Positions 48,201-60,700 of a stretch of 64,000 nucleotides of DNA are shown piece by piece. The notes under the pieces are model-generated. The model searched no databases, was not told the origin of the DNA, and saw nothing but the letters and a program-made list of their open reading frames with translations. Source of the stretch: Nematostella vectensis (lineage: Eukaryota > Cnidaria > Anthozoa > Actiniaria > Edwardsiidae); NCBI RefSeq assembly GCF_932526225.1, contig NC_064047.1:15117621-15181620 (forward strand). Direction: 5' to 3'. Positions within the stretch are counted from its first letter, which is position 1; every line of letters begins with the position of its first letter. Both the position numbers and the translations under genes were made by a program.

Positions 48201-49560
48201 CCGAGATGCCTTACGGTCTTATTGTTCTCACTGTGGGGGAAGGGGGTTACCTGTGGTGGTGACGTCATCACTTCAATGAAGCAATAATCAGAGATCCTAG
48301 CGTGAAGGTTAGATCGGGACGATTTTGCGGTAGTGCACACGTGAAGCCGACTTTGATTTCACCTTGACAACGCGTCGTTTTTAGCGTGGCCTGTAAGGTG
48401 TCTTCCGAGATGCCTTACGGTCTTATTGTTCTCACTGTGGGGGAGAAGGGTTGCCTGTGGTGGTGACATCATCAATTCAATGAAGCAATAATCAGAGATC
48501 CTAGCGTGAAGGTTAGATCGAGACGATTTTGCGGTAGTGCACACGTGAAGCCGACTTTGATTTCACCTTGACAACGCGTCGTTTTTAGCGTGGCCTGTGA
48601 AGTGTCTCCCGAGATGCCTTACGGTCTCATTGTTCTCACTGTGGGGGGGTTGCCTGTGGTGGTGACGTCATCACTTCAATGAAGCAATAATCAGAGATCC
48701 TAGCGTGAAGGTTAAATCGAGACGATTTTGCGGTAGTGCACACGTGAAGCCGACTTTGATTTCACCTTGACAACGCGTCGTTTTTAGCGTGGCCTGTGAG
48801 GTGTCTCCCGAGATGCCTTACGGTCTTATTGTTCTCACTGTGGGGGAGGGGGGTTGCCTTTGGTGGTGACATCATCACTTTAATGAAGCAATAATCAAAG
48901 ATCCTAGCGTGAAGGTTAGGTCGGGACGATTTTGCGGTAGTGCACACGTGAAGCCGACTTTGATTTCACCTTGACAACGCGTCGTTTTTAGCGTGGCCTG
49001 TGAAGTGTCTCCCGAGATGCCTTACGGTCTCATTGTTCTCACTGTGGGGGGGTTGCCTGTGGTGGTGACGTCATCACTTCAATGAAGCAATAATCAGAGA
49101 TCCTAGCGTGAAGGTTAGATCGAGACGATTTTGCGGTAGTGCACACGTGAAGCCGACTTTGATTTCACCTTGACAACGCGTCGTTTTTAGCGTGGCCTGT
49201 GAGGTGTCTCCCGAGATGCCTTACGGTCTTATTGTTCTCACTGTGGGGGAGGGGGGTTGCCTTTGGTGGTGACATCATCACTTTAATGAAGCAATAATCA
49301 AAGATCCTAGCGTGAAGGTTAGGTCGGGACGATTTTGCGGTAGTGCACACGTGAAGCCGACTTTGATTTCACCTTGACAACGCGTCGTTTTTAGCGTGGC
49401 CTGTGAAGTGTCTCCCGAGATGCCTTACGGTCTTATTGTTCTCACTGTGGGGGAGGGGGGTTGCCTGTGGTGGTGACGTCATCACTTCAATGAAGCAATA
49501 ATCAGAGAACCTAGCGTGAAGGTTAGATCGAGACGATTTTGCGGTAGTGCACACGTGAAG
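42262..49560. repeat. Large duplicated satellite block, left copy
   Basis: Unit-by-unit correspondence with 54773-63900. The shift is 12511 bp from 42262 to 45496, 13327-13331 bp from 45515 to 48544, and 14549 bp from 48762. Each step is explained by gain or loss of whole units. Confidence 0.85.
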
Positions 49561-51785
49561 CCGACTTTGATTTCACCTTGACAACGCGTCGTTTTTAGCG
49601 TGGCCTGTGAAGTGTCTCCCGAGATGCCTTACGGTCTCATTGTTCTCACTGTGGGGGGGGGGGTTGCCTGTGGTGGTGACGTCATCACTTCAATGAAGCA
49701 ATAATCAGAGATCCTAGCGTGAAGGTTAGATCGAGACGATTTTGCGGTAGTGCACACGTGAAGCCGACTTTGATTTCACCTTGACAACGCATCGTTTTTA
49801 GCGTGGCCTGTGAGGTGTCTCACGAGATGCCTTACGGTCTTATTGTTCTCACTGTGGGGGAAGGGGGTTACCTGTGGTGGTGACGTCATCACTTAAATGA
49901 AGCAATAATCAGAGGACCTAGCGTGAAGGTTAGATCGGGACGATTTTGCGGTAGTGCACACGTGAAGCCGACTTTGATTTCACCTTGACAACGCGTCGTT
50001 TTTAGCGTGGCCTGTAAGGTGTCTTCCGAGATGCCTTACGGTCTTATTGTTCTCACTGGGGGAGAAGGGTTGCCTGTGGTGGTGACGTCATCACTTCAAT
50101 AAAGCAATAATCAGAGATCCTAGCGTGAAGGTTAGATCGAGAAGATTTTGCGGTAGTGCACACGTGAAGCCGACTTTGATTTCACCTTGACAACGCGTCG
50201 TTTTTAGCGTGGCCTGTGAAGTGTCTCCCGAGATGCCTTACGGTCTCATTGTTCTCACTGTGGGGGGGTTGCCTGTGGTGGTGACGTCATCACTTCAATG
50301 AAGCAATAATCAGAGATCCTAGCGTGAAGGTTAGATCGAGACGATTTTGCGGTAGTGCACACGTGAAGCCAACTTTGATTTCACCTTGACAACGCGTCGT
50401 TTTTAGCGTGGCCTGTAAGGTGTCTCCCGAGATGCCTTACGGTCTTATTGTTCTCACTGTGGGGGAGGGGGGTTGCCTTTGGTGGTGACATCATCACTTC
50501 AATGAAGCAATAATCAAAGATCCTAGCGTGAAGGTTAGGTCGGGACGATTTTGCGGTAGTGCACACGTGAAGCCGACTTTGATTTCACCTTGACAACGCG
50601 TCGTTTTTAGCATGGCCTGTAAGGTGTCTTCCGAGATGCCTTACGGTCTTCTTGTTCTCACTGTGGGGGAGAAGGGTTGCCTGTGGTGGTGACATCATCA
50701 CTTCAATAAAGCAATAATCAGAGATCCTAGCGTGAAGGTTAGATCGAGACGATTTTGCGGTAGTGCACACGTGAAGCCGACTTTGATTTCACCTTGACAA
50801 CGCGTCGTTTTTAGCGTGGCCTGTGAAGTGTCTCCCGAGATGCCTTACGGTCTCATTGTTCTCACTGTGGGGGGGGGGGTTGCCTGTGGTGGTGACGTCA
50901 TCACTTCAATAAAGCAATAATCAGAGATCCTAGCGTGAAGGTTAGATCGAGAAGATTTTGCGGTAGTGCACACGTGAAGCCGACTTTGATTTCACCTTGA
51001 CAACGCGTCGTTTTTAGCGTGGCCTGTGAAGTGTCTCCCGAGATGCCTTACGGTCTCATTGTTCTCACTTTGGGGGGGTTGCCTGTGGTGGTGACGTCAT
51101 CACTTCAATGAAGCAATAATCAGAGATCCTAGCGTGAAGGTTAGATCGAGACGATTTTGCGGTAGTGCACACGTGAAGCCGACTTTGTTTTCACCTTGAC
51201 AACGCGTCGTTTTTAGCGTGGCCTGTAAGGTGTCTCCCGAGATGCCTTACGGTCTTATTGTTCTCACTGTGGGGGAGGGGGGTTGCCTTTGGTGGTGACA
51301 TCATCACTTCAATGAAGCAATAATCAAAGATCCTAGCGTGAAGGTTAGGTCGGGACGATTTTGCGGTAGTGCAAACGTGAAGCCGACTTTGATTTCACCT
51401 TGACAACGCGTCGTTTTTAGCGTGGCCTGTGAAGTGTCTCCCGAGATGCCTTACGGTCTCATTGTTCTCACTGTGGGGGGGGGGTTGCCTGTGGTGGTGA
51501 CGTCATCACTTCAATGAAGCAATAATCAGAGATCCTAGCGTGAAGGTTAGATCGAGACGATTTTGAGGTAGTGCACACGTGAAGCCGACTTTGATTTCAC
51601 CTTGACAACGCATCATTTTTAGCGTGGCCTGTGAGGTGTCTCACGAGATGCCTTACGGTCTTATTGTTCTCACTGTGGGGGAAGGAGGTTACCTGTGGTG
51701 GTGACGTCATCACTTCAATGAAGCAATAATCAGAGGACCTAGCGTGAAGGTTAGATCGGGACGATTTTGCGGTAGTGCACACGTG

Positions 51786-51924
51786 AAGCCGACTTTGATT
51801 TCACCTTGACAACGCGTCGTTTTTAGCGTGGCCTGTAAGGTGTCTTCCGAGATGCCTTACGGTCTTATTGTTCTCACTGTGGGAGAGAAGGGTTGCCTGT
51901 GGTGGTGACATCATCACTTCAATA
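51786..51924. repeat. Shortened satellite unit, 139 bp, second occurrence
   Basis: Same deletion, at the same AAGC junction, as at 30732. The neighbouring units (51597 and 51940) also match those around the first occurrence, with a shift of 21054 bp, so this is a copy of the same event. Confidence 0.9.
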
Positions 51925-54772
51925 AAGCCGACTTTGATTTCACCTTGACAACGCGTCGTTTTTAGCGTGGCCTGTAAGGTGTCTCCCGAGATGCCTTACG
52001 GTCTTATTGTTCTCACTGTGGGGGAGGGGGGTTGCCTGTGGTGGTGACATCATCACTTCAATAAAGCAATAATCAGAGATCCAAGCGTGAAGGTTAGATC
52101 GAGACGATTTTGCGGTAGTGCACACGTGAAGCCGACTTTGATTTCACCTTGACAACGCGTCGTTTTTAGCGTGGCCTGTGAAGTGTCTCCCGAGATGCCT
52201 TACGGTCTTATTGTTCTCACTGTGGGGGAGGGGGGTTGCCTGTGGTGGTGACATCATCACTTCAATGAAGCAATAATCAGAGATCCTAGCGTGAAGGTTA
52301 GATCGAGACGATTTTGCGGTAGTGCACACGTGAAGCCGACTTTGATTTCACCTTGACAACGCGTCGTTTTTAGCGTGGCATGTAAGGTGTCTTCCGAGAT
52401 GCCTTACGGTCTTATTGTTCTCACTGTGGGGGAGAAGGGTTGCCTGTGGTGGTGACATCATCACTTCAATGAAGCAATAATCAGAGATCCTAGCGTGAAG
52501 GTTAGATCGAGACGATTTTGCGGTAGTGCACACGTGAAGCCGACTTTGATTTCACCTTGACAACGCGTCGTTTTTAGCGTGGCCTGTGAAGTGTCTCCCG
52601 AGATGCCTTACGGTCTCATTGTTCTCACTGTGGGGGGGGTTGCCTGTGGTGGTGAGGTCATCACTTCAATGAAGCAATAATCAGAAATCCTAGCGTGAAG
52701 GTTAGATCGAGACGATTTTGCGGTAGTGCACACGTGAAGCCGACTTTGATTTCACCTTGACAACGCGTCGTTTTTAGCGTGGCCTGTAAGGTGTCTTCCG
52801 AGATGCCCTACGGTCTTATTGTTCTCACTGTGGGGGAGAAGGGTTGCCTGTGGTGGTGACATCATCACTTCAATGAAGCAATAATCAGAGATCCTAGCGT
52901 GAAGGTTAGGTCGAGACGATTTTGCGGTAGTGCACACGTGAAGCCGACTTTGATTTCACCTTGACAACGCGTCGTTTTTAGCGTGGCCTGTGAAGTGTCT
53001 CCCGAGATGCCTTACGGTCTTATTGTTCTCACTGTGGGGGAGGAAGGTTGCCTGTGGTGGTGACGTCATCACTTCAATGAAGCAATAATCAGAGATCCTA
53101 GCGTGAAGGTTAGATCGAGACGATTTTGCGGTAGTGCACACGTGAAGCCGACTTTGATTTCACCTTGACAACGCGTCGTTTTTAGCGTGGCCTGTAAGGT
53201 GTCTCCAGAGATGCCTTACGGTCTTATTGTTCTCACTGTGGGGGGTTGCCTGTGGTGGTGACGTCATCACTTCAATGAAGCAATAATCAGAGATCCTAGC
53301 GTGAAGGTTAGATCGAGACGATTTTGCGGTAGTGCACACGTGAAGCCGACTTTGATTTCACCTTGACAACGCGTCGTTTTTAGCGTGGACTGTGAAGTGT
53401 CTCCCGAGAGGCCTTACGGTCTTATTGTTCTCACTGTGGGGGAGGGGGGTTGCCTGTGGTGGTGACGTCATCACTTCAATGAAGCAATAATCAGAGATCC
53501 TAGCGTGAAGGTTAGATCGAGACGATTTTGCGGCAGTGCACACGTGAAGCCGACTTTGATTTCACCTTGACAACGCGTCGTTTTTAGCGTGGCCTGTGAA
53601 GTGTCTCCCGACATGCCTTACGGTATCATTGTTCTCACTGTGGGGGGGGGTTGCCTGTGGTGGTGACGTCATCACTTCAATGAAGCAATAATCAGAGATC
53701 CTAGCGTGAAGGTTAGATCGAGACGATTTTGCGGTAGTGCACACGTGAAGCCGACTTTGATTTCACCTTGACAACGCGTCGTTTTTAGCGTGGCCTGTAA
53801 GGTGTCTCCCGAGATGCCTTACGGTCTTATTGTTTTCACTGTGGGGGAGGGGGGTTGCCTTTGGTGGTGACATCATCACTTCAATGAAGCAATAATCAAA
53901 GATCCTAGCGTGAAGGTTAGGTCGGGACGATTTTGCGGTAGTGCACACGTGAAGCCGACTTTGATTTCACTTTGACAACGCGTCGTTTTTAGCGTGGCCT
54001 GTAAGGTGTCTTCCGAGATGCCTTACGGTCTTATTGTTCTCACTGTGGGGGAGAAGGGTTGCCTGTAGTGGTGACATCATCACTTCAATAAAGCAATAAT
54101 CAGAGATCCTAGCGTGAAGGTTAGATCGAGACGATTTTGCGGTAGTGCACACGTGAAGCCGACTTTGATTTCACCTTGACAACGCGTCGTTTTTAGCGTG
54201 GCCTGTGAAGTGTCTCCCGAGATGCCTTACGGTCTCATTGTTCTTACTGTGGGGGGGTTGCCTGTGGTGGTGACGTCATCACTTCAATGAAGCAATAATC
54301 AGAGATCCTAGCGTGAAGGTTAGATCGAGACGATTTTGCGGTAGTGCACACGTGAAGCCGACTTTGATTTCACCTTGACAACGCGTCGTTTTTAGCGTGG
54401 CCTGTAAGGTGTCTTCCGAGATGCCTTACGGTCTTATTGTTCTCACTGTGGGGGAGAAGGGTTGCCTGTGGTGGTGACATCATCACTTCAATAAAGCAAT
54501 AATCAGAGATCCTAGCGTGAAGGTTAGATCGAGACGATTTTGCGGTAGTGCACACGTGAAGCCGACTTTGATTTCACCTTGACAACGCGTCGTTTTTAGC
54601 GTGGCCTGTGAAGTGTCTCCCGAGATGCCTTACGGTCTCATTGTTCTCACTGTGGGGGGGTTGCCTGTGGTGGTGACGTCATCACTTCAATGAAGCAATA
54701 ATCAGAGATCCTAGCGTGAAGGTTAGATCGAGACGATTTTGCGGTAGTGCACACGTGAAGCCGACTTTGATT

Positions 54773-57700
54773 TCACCTTGACAACGCGTCGTTTTTAGCG
54801 TGGCCTGTGAGGTGTCTTCCGAGATGCCTTACGGTCTTATTGTTCTCACTGTGGAGGAGGGGGGTTGCCTGTGGTGGTGACGTCATCACTTCAATGAAGC
54901 AATAATCAGAGATCCTAGCGTGAAGGTTAGATCGAGACAATTTTGCGGTAGTGCACACGTGAAGCCGACTTTGATTTCACCTTGACAACGCGTCGTTTTT
55001 AGCGTGGCCTGTGAAGTGTCTCCCGAGATGCCTTACGGTCTTATTGTTCTCACTGTGGGGGAAGGGGGTTGCCTGTTGTGGTGACGTCATCACTTCAATG
55101 AAGCAATAATCAGAGAACCTAGCGTGAAGGTTAGATCGAGACGATTTTGCGGTAGTGCACACGTGAAGCCGACTTTGATTTCACCTTGACAACGCGTCGT
55201 TTTTAGCGTGGCCTGTGAGGTGTCTTCCGAGATGCCTTACGGTCTTATTGTTCTCACTGTGGAGGAGGGGGGTTGCCTGTGGTGGTGACGTCATCACTTC
55301 AATGAAGCAATAATCAGAGATCCTAGCGTGAAGGTTAGATCGAGACGATTTTGCGGTAGTGCACACGTGAAGCCGACTTTGATTTCACCTTGACAACGCG
55401 TCGTTTTTAGCGTGGCCTGTGAAGTGTCTCCCGAGATGCCTTACGGTCTTATTGTTCTCACTGTGGGGGAAGGGGGTTACCTGTGGTGGTGACGTTATCA
55501 CTTCAATGAAGCAATAATCAGAGATCCTAGCGTGAAGGTTAGATCGAGACGATTTTGCGGTAGTGCAAACGTGAAGCCGACTTTGATTTCACCTTGACAA
55601 CGCGTCGTTTTTAGCGTGGCCTGTAAGGTGTCTTCCGAGATGCCTTACGGTCTTATTGTTCTCACTGTGGGGGAGAAGGGTTGCCTGTGGTGGTGACATC
55701 ATCACTTCAATGAAGCAATAATCAAAGATCCTAGCGTGAAGGTTAGGTCGGGACGATTTTGCGGTAGTGCACACGTGAAGCCGACTTTGATTTCACCTTG
55801 ACAACGCGTCGTTTTTAGCGTGGCCTGTGAAGTGTCTCCCGAGATGCCTTACGGTCTCATTGTTCTCACTGTGGGGGGGTTGCCTGTGGTGGTGACGTCA
55901 TCACTTCAATGAAGCAATAATCAGAGATCCAAGCGTGAAGGTTAGATCGAGACGATTTTGCGTTGGTGCACACGTGAAGCCGACTTTGATTTCACCTTGA
56001 CAACGCGTCGTTTTTAGCGTGGCCTGTAAGGTGTCTCCCGAGATGCCTTACGGTCTTATTGTTCTCACTGTGGGGGAGGGGGGTTGCCTTTGGTGGTGAC
56101 ATCATCACTTCAATGAAGCAATAATCAAAGATCCTAGCGTGAAGGTTAGGTCGGGACGATTTTGCGGTAGTGCACACGTGAAGCCGACTTTGATTTCACC
56201 TTGACAACGCGTCGTTTTTAGCGTGGCCTGTGAAGTGTCTCCCGAGATGCCTTACGGTCTCATTGTTCTCACTGTGGGGGGGGGGTTGCCTGTGGTGGTG
56301 ACGTCATCACTTCAATGAAGCAATAATCAGAGATCCTAGCGTGAAGGTTAGATCGAGACGATTTTGCGGTAGTGCACACGTGAAGCCGACTTTGATTTCA
56401 CCTTGACAACGCATCGTTTTTAGCGTGGCCTGTGAGGTGTCTCACGAGATGCCTTACGGTCTTATTGTTCTCAGTGTGGGGGAAGGGGGTTACCTGTGGT
56501 GGTGACGTCATCACTTCAATGAAGCAATAATCAGAGGACCTAGCGTGAAGGTTAGATCGAGACGATTTTGCGGTAGTGCACACGTGAAGCCGACTTTGAT
56601 TTCACCTTGACAACGCGTCGTTATTAGCGTGGCCTGTAAGGTGTCTTCCGAGATGCCTTACGGTCTTATTGTTCTCACTGTGGGGGAGAAGGGTTGCCTG
56701 TGGTGGTGACATCATCACTTCAATAAAGCAATAATCAGAGATCCTAGCGTGAAGGTTAGATCGAGACGATTTTGCGGTAGTGCACACGTGAAGCCGACTT
56801 TGATTTCACCTTGACAACGCGTCGTTTTTAGCGTGGCCTGTGAAGTGTCTTCCGAGATGCCTTACGGTCTCATTGTTCTCACTGTGGGGGGGGTTGCCTG
56901 TGGTGGTGACGTCATCACTTCAATGAAGCAATAATCAGAGATCCTAGCGTGAAGGTTAGATCGAGACGATTTTGCGGTAGTGCACACGTGAAGCCGACTT
57001 TGATTTCACCTTGACAACGCGTCGTTTTTAGCGTGGCCTGTGAGGTGTCTTCCGAGATGCCTTACGGTCTTATTGTTCTCACTGTGGAGGAGGGGGGTTG
57101 CCTGTGGTGGTGACGTCATCACTTCAATGAAGCAATAATCAGAGATCCTAGCGTGAAGGTTAGATCGAGACGATTTTGCGGTAGTGCACACGTGAAGCCG
57201 ACTTTGATTTCACCTTGACAACGCGTCGTTTTTAGCGTGGCCTGTGAAGTGTCTCCCGAGATGCCTTACGGTCTTATTGTTCTCACTGTGGGGGAGGGGG
57301 GTTGCCTGTTGTGGTGACGTCATCACTTCAATGAAGCAATAATCAGAGAACCTAGCGTGAAGGTTAGATCGAGACGATTTTGCGGTAGTGCACACGTGAA
57401 GCCGACTTTGATTTCACCTTGACAACGCGTCGTTTTTAGCGTGGCCTGTGAGGTGTCTTCCGAGATGCCTTACGGTCTTATTGTACTCACTGTGGAGGAG
57501 GGGGGTTGCCTGTGGTGGTGACGTCATCACTTCAATGAAGCAATAATCAGAGATCCTAGCGTGAAGGTTAGATCGAGACGATTTTGCGGTAGTGCACACG
57601 TGAAGCCGACTTTGATTTCACCTTGACAACGCGTCGGTTTTAGCGTGGCCTGTGAAGTGTCTCCCGAGATGCCTTACGGTCTTATTGTTCTCACTGTGGG

Positions 57701-60700
57701 GGAGGGGGGTTGCCTGTTGTGGTGACGTCATCACTTCAATGAAGCAATAATCAGAGAACCTAGCGTGAAGGTTAGATCGAGACGATTTTGCGGTAGTGCA
57801 CACGTGAAGCCGACTTTGATTTCACCTTGACAACGCGTCGTTTTTAGCGTGGCCTGTGAGGTGTCTCCCGAGATGCCTTACGGTCTTATTGTTCTCACTG
57901 TGGGGGAAGGGGGTTACCTGTGGTGGTGACGTCATCACTTCAATGAAGCAATAATCAGAGATCCTAGCGTGAAGGTTAGATCGAGACGATTTTGCGGTAG
58001 TGCACACGTGAAGCCGACTTTGATTTCACCTTGACAACGCGTCGTTTTTAGCGTGGCCTGTGAAGTGTCTCCCGAGATGCCTTACGGTCCTATTGTTCTC
58101 ACTGTGGGGGAGGGGGGTTGCCTGTTGTGGTGACGTCATCACTTCAATGAAGCAATAATCAGAGAACCTAGCGTGAAGGTTAGATCGAGACGATTTTGCG
58201 GTAGTGCACACGTGAAGCCGACTTTGATTTCACCTTGACAACGCGTCGTTTTTAGCGTGGCCTGTGAGGTGTCTTCCGAGATGCCTTACGGTCTTATTGT
58301 ACTCACTGTGGAGGAGGGGGGTTGCCTGTGGTGGTGACGTCATCACTTCAATGAAGCAATAATCAGAGATCCTAGCGTGAAGGTTAGATCGAGACGATTT
58401 TGCGGTAGTGCACACGTGAAGCCGACTTTGATTTCACCTTGACAACGCGTCGGTTTTAGCGTGGCCTGTGAAGTGTCTCCCGAGATGCCTTACGGTCTTA
58501 TTGTTCTCACTGTGGGGGAGGGGGGTTGCCTGTTGTGGTGACGTCATCACTTCAATGAAGCAATAATCAGAGAACCTAGCGTGAAGGTTAGATCGAGACG
58601 ATTTTGCGGTAGTGCACACGTGAAGCCGACTTTGATTTCACTTTGACAACGCGTCGTTTTTAGCGTGGCCTGTGAGGTGTCTCCCGAGATGCCTTACGGT
58701 CTTATTGTTCTCACTGTGGGGGAAGGGGGTTACCTGTGGTGGTGACGTCATCACTTCAATGAAGCAATAATCAGAGATCCTAGCGTGAAGGTTAGATCGG
58801 GACGATTTTGCGGTAGTGCACACGTGAAGCCGACTTTGATTTCACCTTGACAACGCGTCGTTTTTAGCGTGGCCTGTGAGGTGTCTCACGAGATGCCTTA
58901 CGGTCTTATTGTTCTCACTGTGGGGGAAGGGGGCTACCTGTGGTGGTGACGTCATCACTTCAATGAAGCAATAATCAGAGGACCTAGCGTGAAGGTTAGA
59001 TCGGGACGATTGTGCGGTAGTGCACACGTGAAGCCGACTTTGATTTCACCTTGACAACGCGTCGTTTTTAGCGTGGCCTGTAAGGTGTCTTCCGAGATGC
59101 CTTACGGTCTTATTGTTCTCACTGTGGGGGAGTAGGGTTGCCTGTGGTGGTGACATCATCACTTCAATAAAGCAATAATCAGAGATCCTAGCGTTAAGGT
59201 TAGATCGAGACGATTTTGCGGTAGTGCACACGTGAAGCCGACTTTGATTTCACCTTGACAACGCGTCGTTTTTACCGTGGCCTGTGAGGTGTCTTCCGAG
59301 ATGCCTTACGGTCTTATTGTTCTCACTGTGGAGGAGGTTGGTTGCCTGTGGTGGTGACGTCATCACTTCAATGAAGCAATAATCAAAGATCCTAGCGTGA
59401 AGGTTAGGTCGGGACGATTTTGCGGTAGTGCACACGTGAAGCCGACTTTGATTTCACCTTGACAACGCGTCGTTTTTAGCGTGGCCTGTGAAGTGTCTCC
59501 CGAGATGCCTTACGGTCTCATTGTTCTCACTGTGGGGGGGTTGCCTGTGGTGGTGACGTCATCACTTCAATGAAGCAATAATCAGAGATCCAAGCGTGAA
59601 GGTTAGATCGAGACGATTTTGCGGTAGTGCACACGTGAAGCCGACTTTGATTTCACCTTGACAACGCGTCGTTTTTAGCGTGGCCTGTAAGGTGTCTCCC
59701 GAGATGCCTTACGGTCTTATTGTTCTCACTGTGGGGGAGGGGGGTTGCCTTTGGTGGTGACATCATCACTTCAATGAAGCAATAATCAAAGATCCTAGCG
59801 TGAAGGTTAGGTCGGGACGATTTTGCGGTAGTGCACACGTGAAGCCGACTTTGATTTCACCTTGACAACGCGTCGTTTTTAGCGTGGCCTGTGAAGTGTC
59901 TCCCGAGATGCCTTACGGTCTCATTGTTCTCACTGTGGGGGGGGGGGGTTGCCTGTGGTGGTGACGTCATCACTTCAATGAAGCAATAATCAGAGATCCT
60001 AGCGTGAAGGTTAGATCGAGACGATTTTGCGGTAGTGCACACGTGAAGCCGACTTTGATTTCACCTTGACAACGCATCGTTTTTAGCGTGGCCTGTGAGG
60101 TGTCTCACGAGATGCCTTACGGTCTTATTGTTCTCACATTGGGGGAAGGGGGTTACCTGTGGTGGTGACGTCATCACTTCAATGAAGCAATAATCAGAGG
60201 ACCTAGCGTGAAGGTTAGATCGGGACGATTTTGCGGTAGTGCACACGTGAAGCCGACTTTGATTTCACCTTGACAACGCGTCGTTTTTAGCGTGGCCTGT
60301 AAGGTGTCTTCCGAGATGCCTTACGGTCTTATTGTTCTCACTGTGGGGGAGAAGGGTTGCCTGTGGTGGTGACATCATCACTTCAATAAAGCAATAATCA
60401 GAGATCCTAGCGTGAAGGTTAGATCGAGACGATTTTGCGGTAGTGCACACGTGAAGCCGACTTTGATTTCACCTTGACAACGCATCGTTTTTAGCGTGGC
60501 CTGTGAAGTGTCTCCCGAGATGCCTTACGGTCTCATTGTTCTCACTGTGGGGGGGGTTGCCTGTGGTGGTGACGTCATCACTTCAATGAAGCAATAATCA
60601 GAGATCCTAGCGTGAAGGTTAGATCGAGACGATTTTGCAGTAGTGCACACGTGAAGCCGACTTTGATTTCACCTTGACAACGCGTCGTTTTTAGCGTGGC

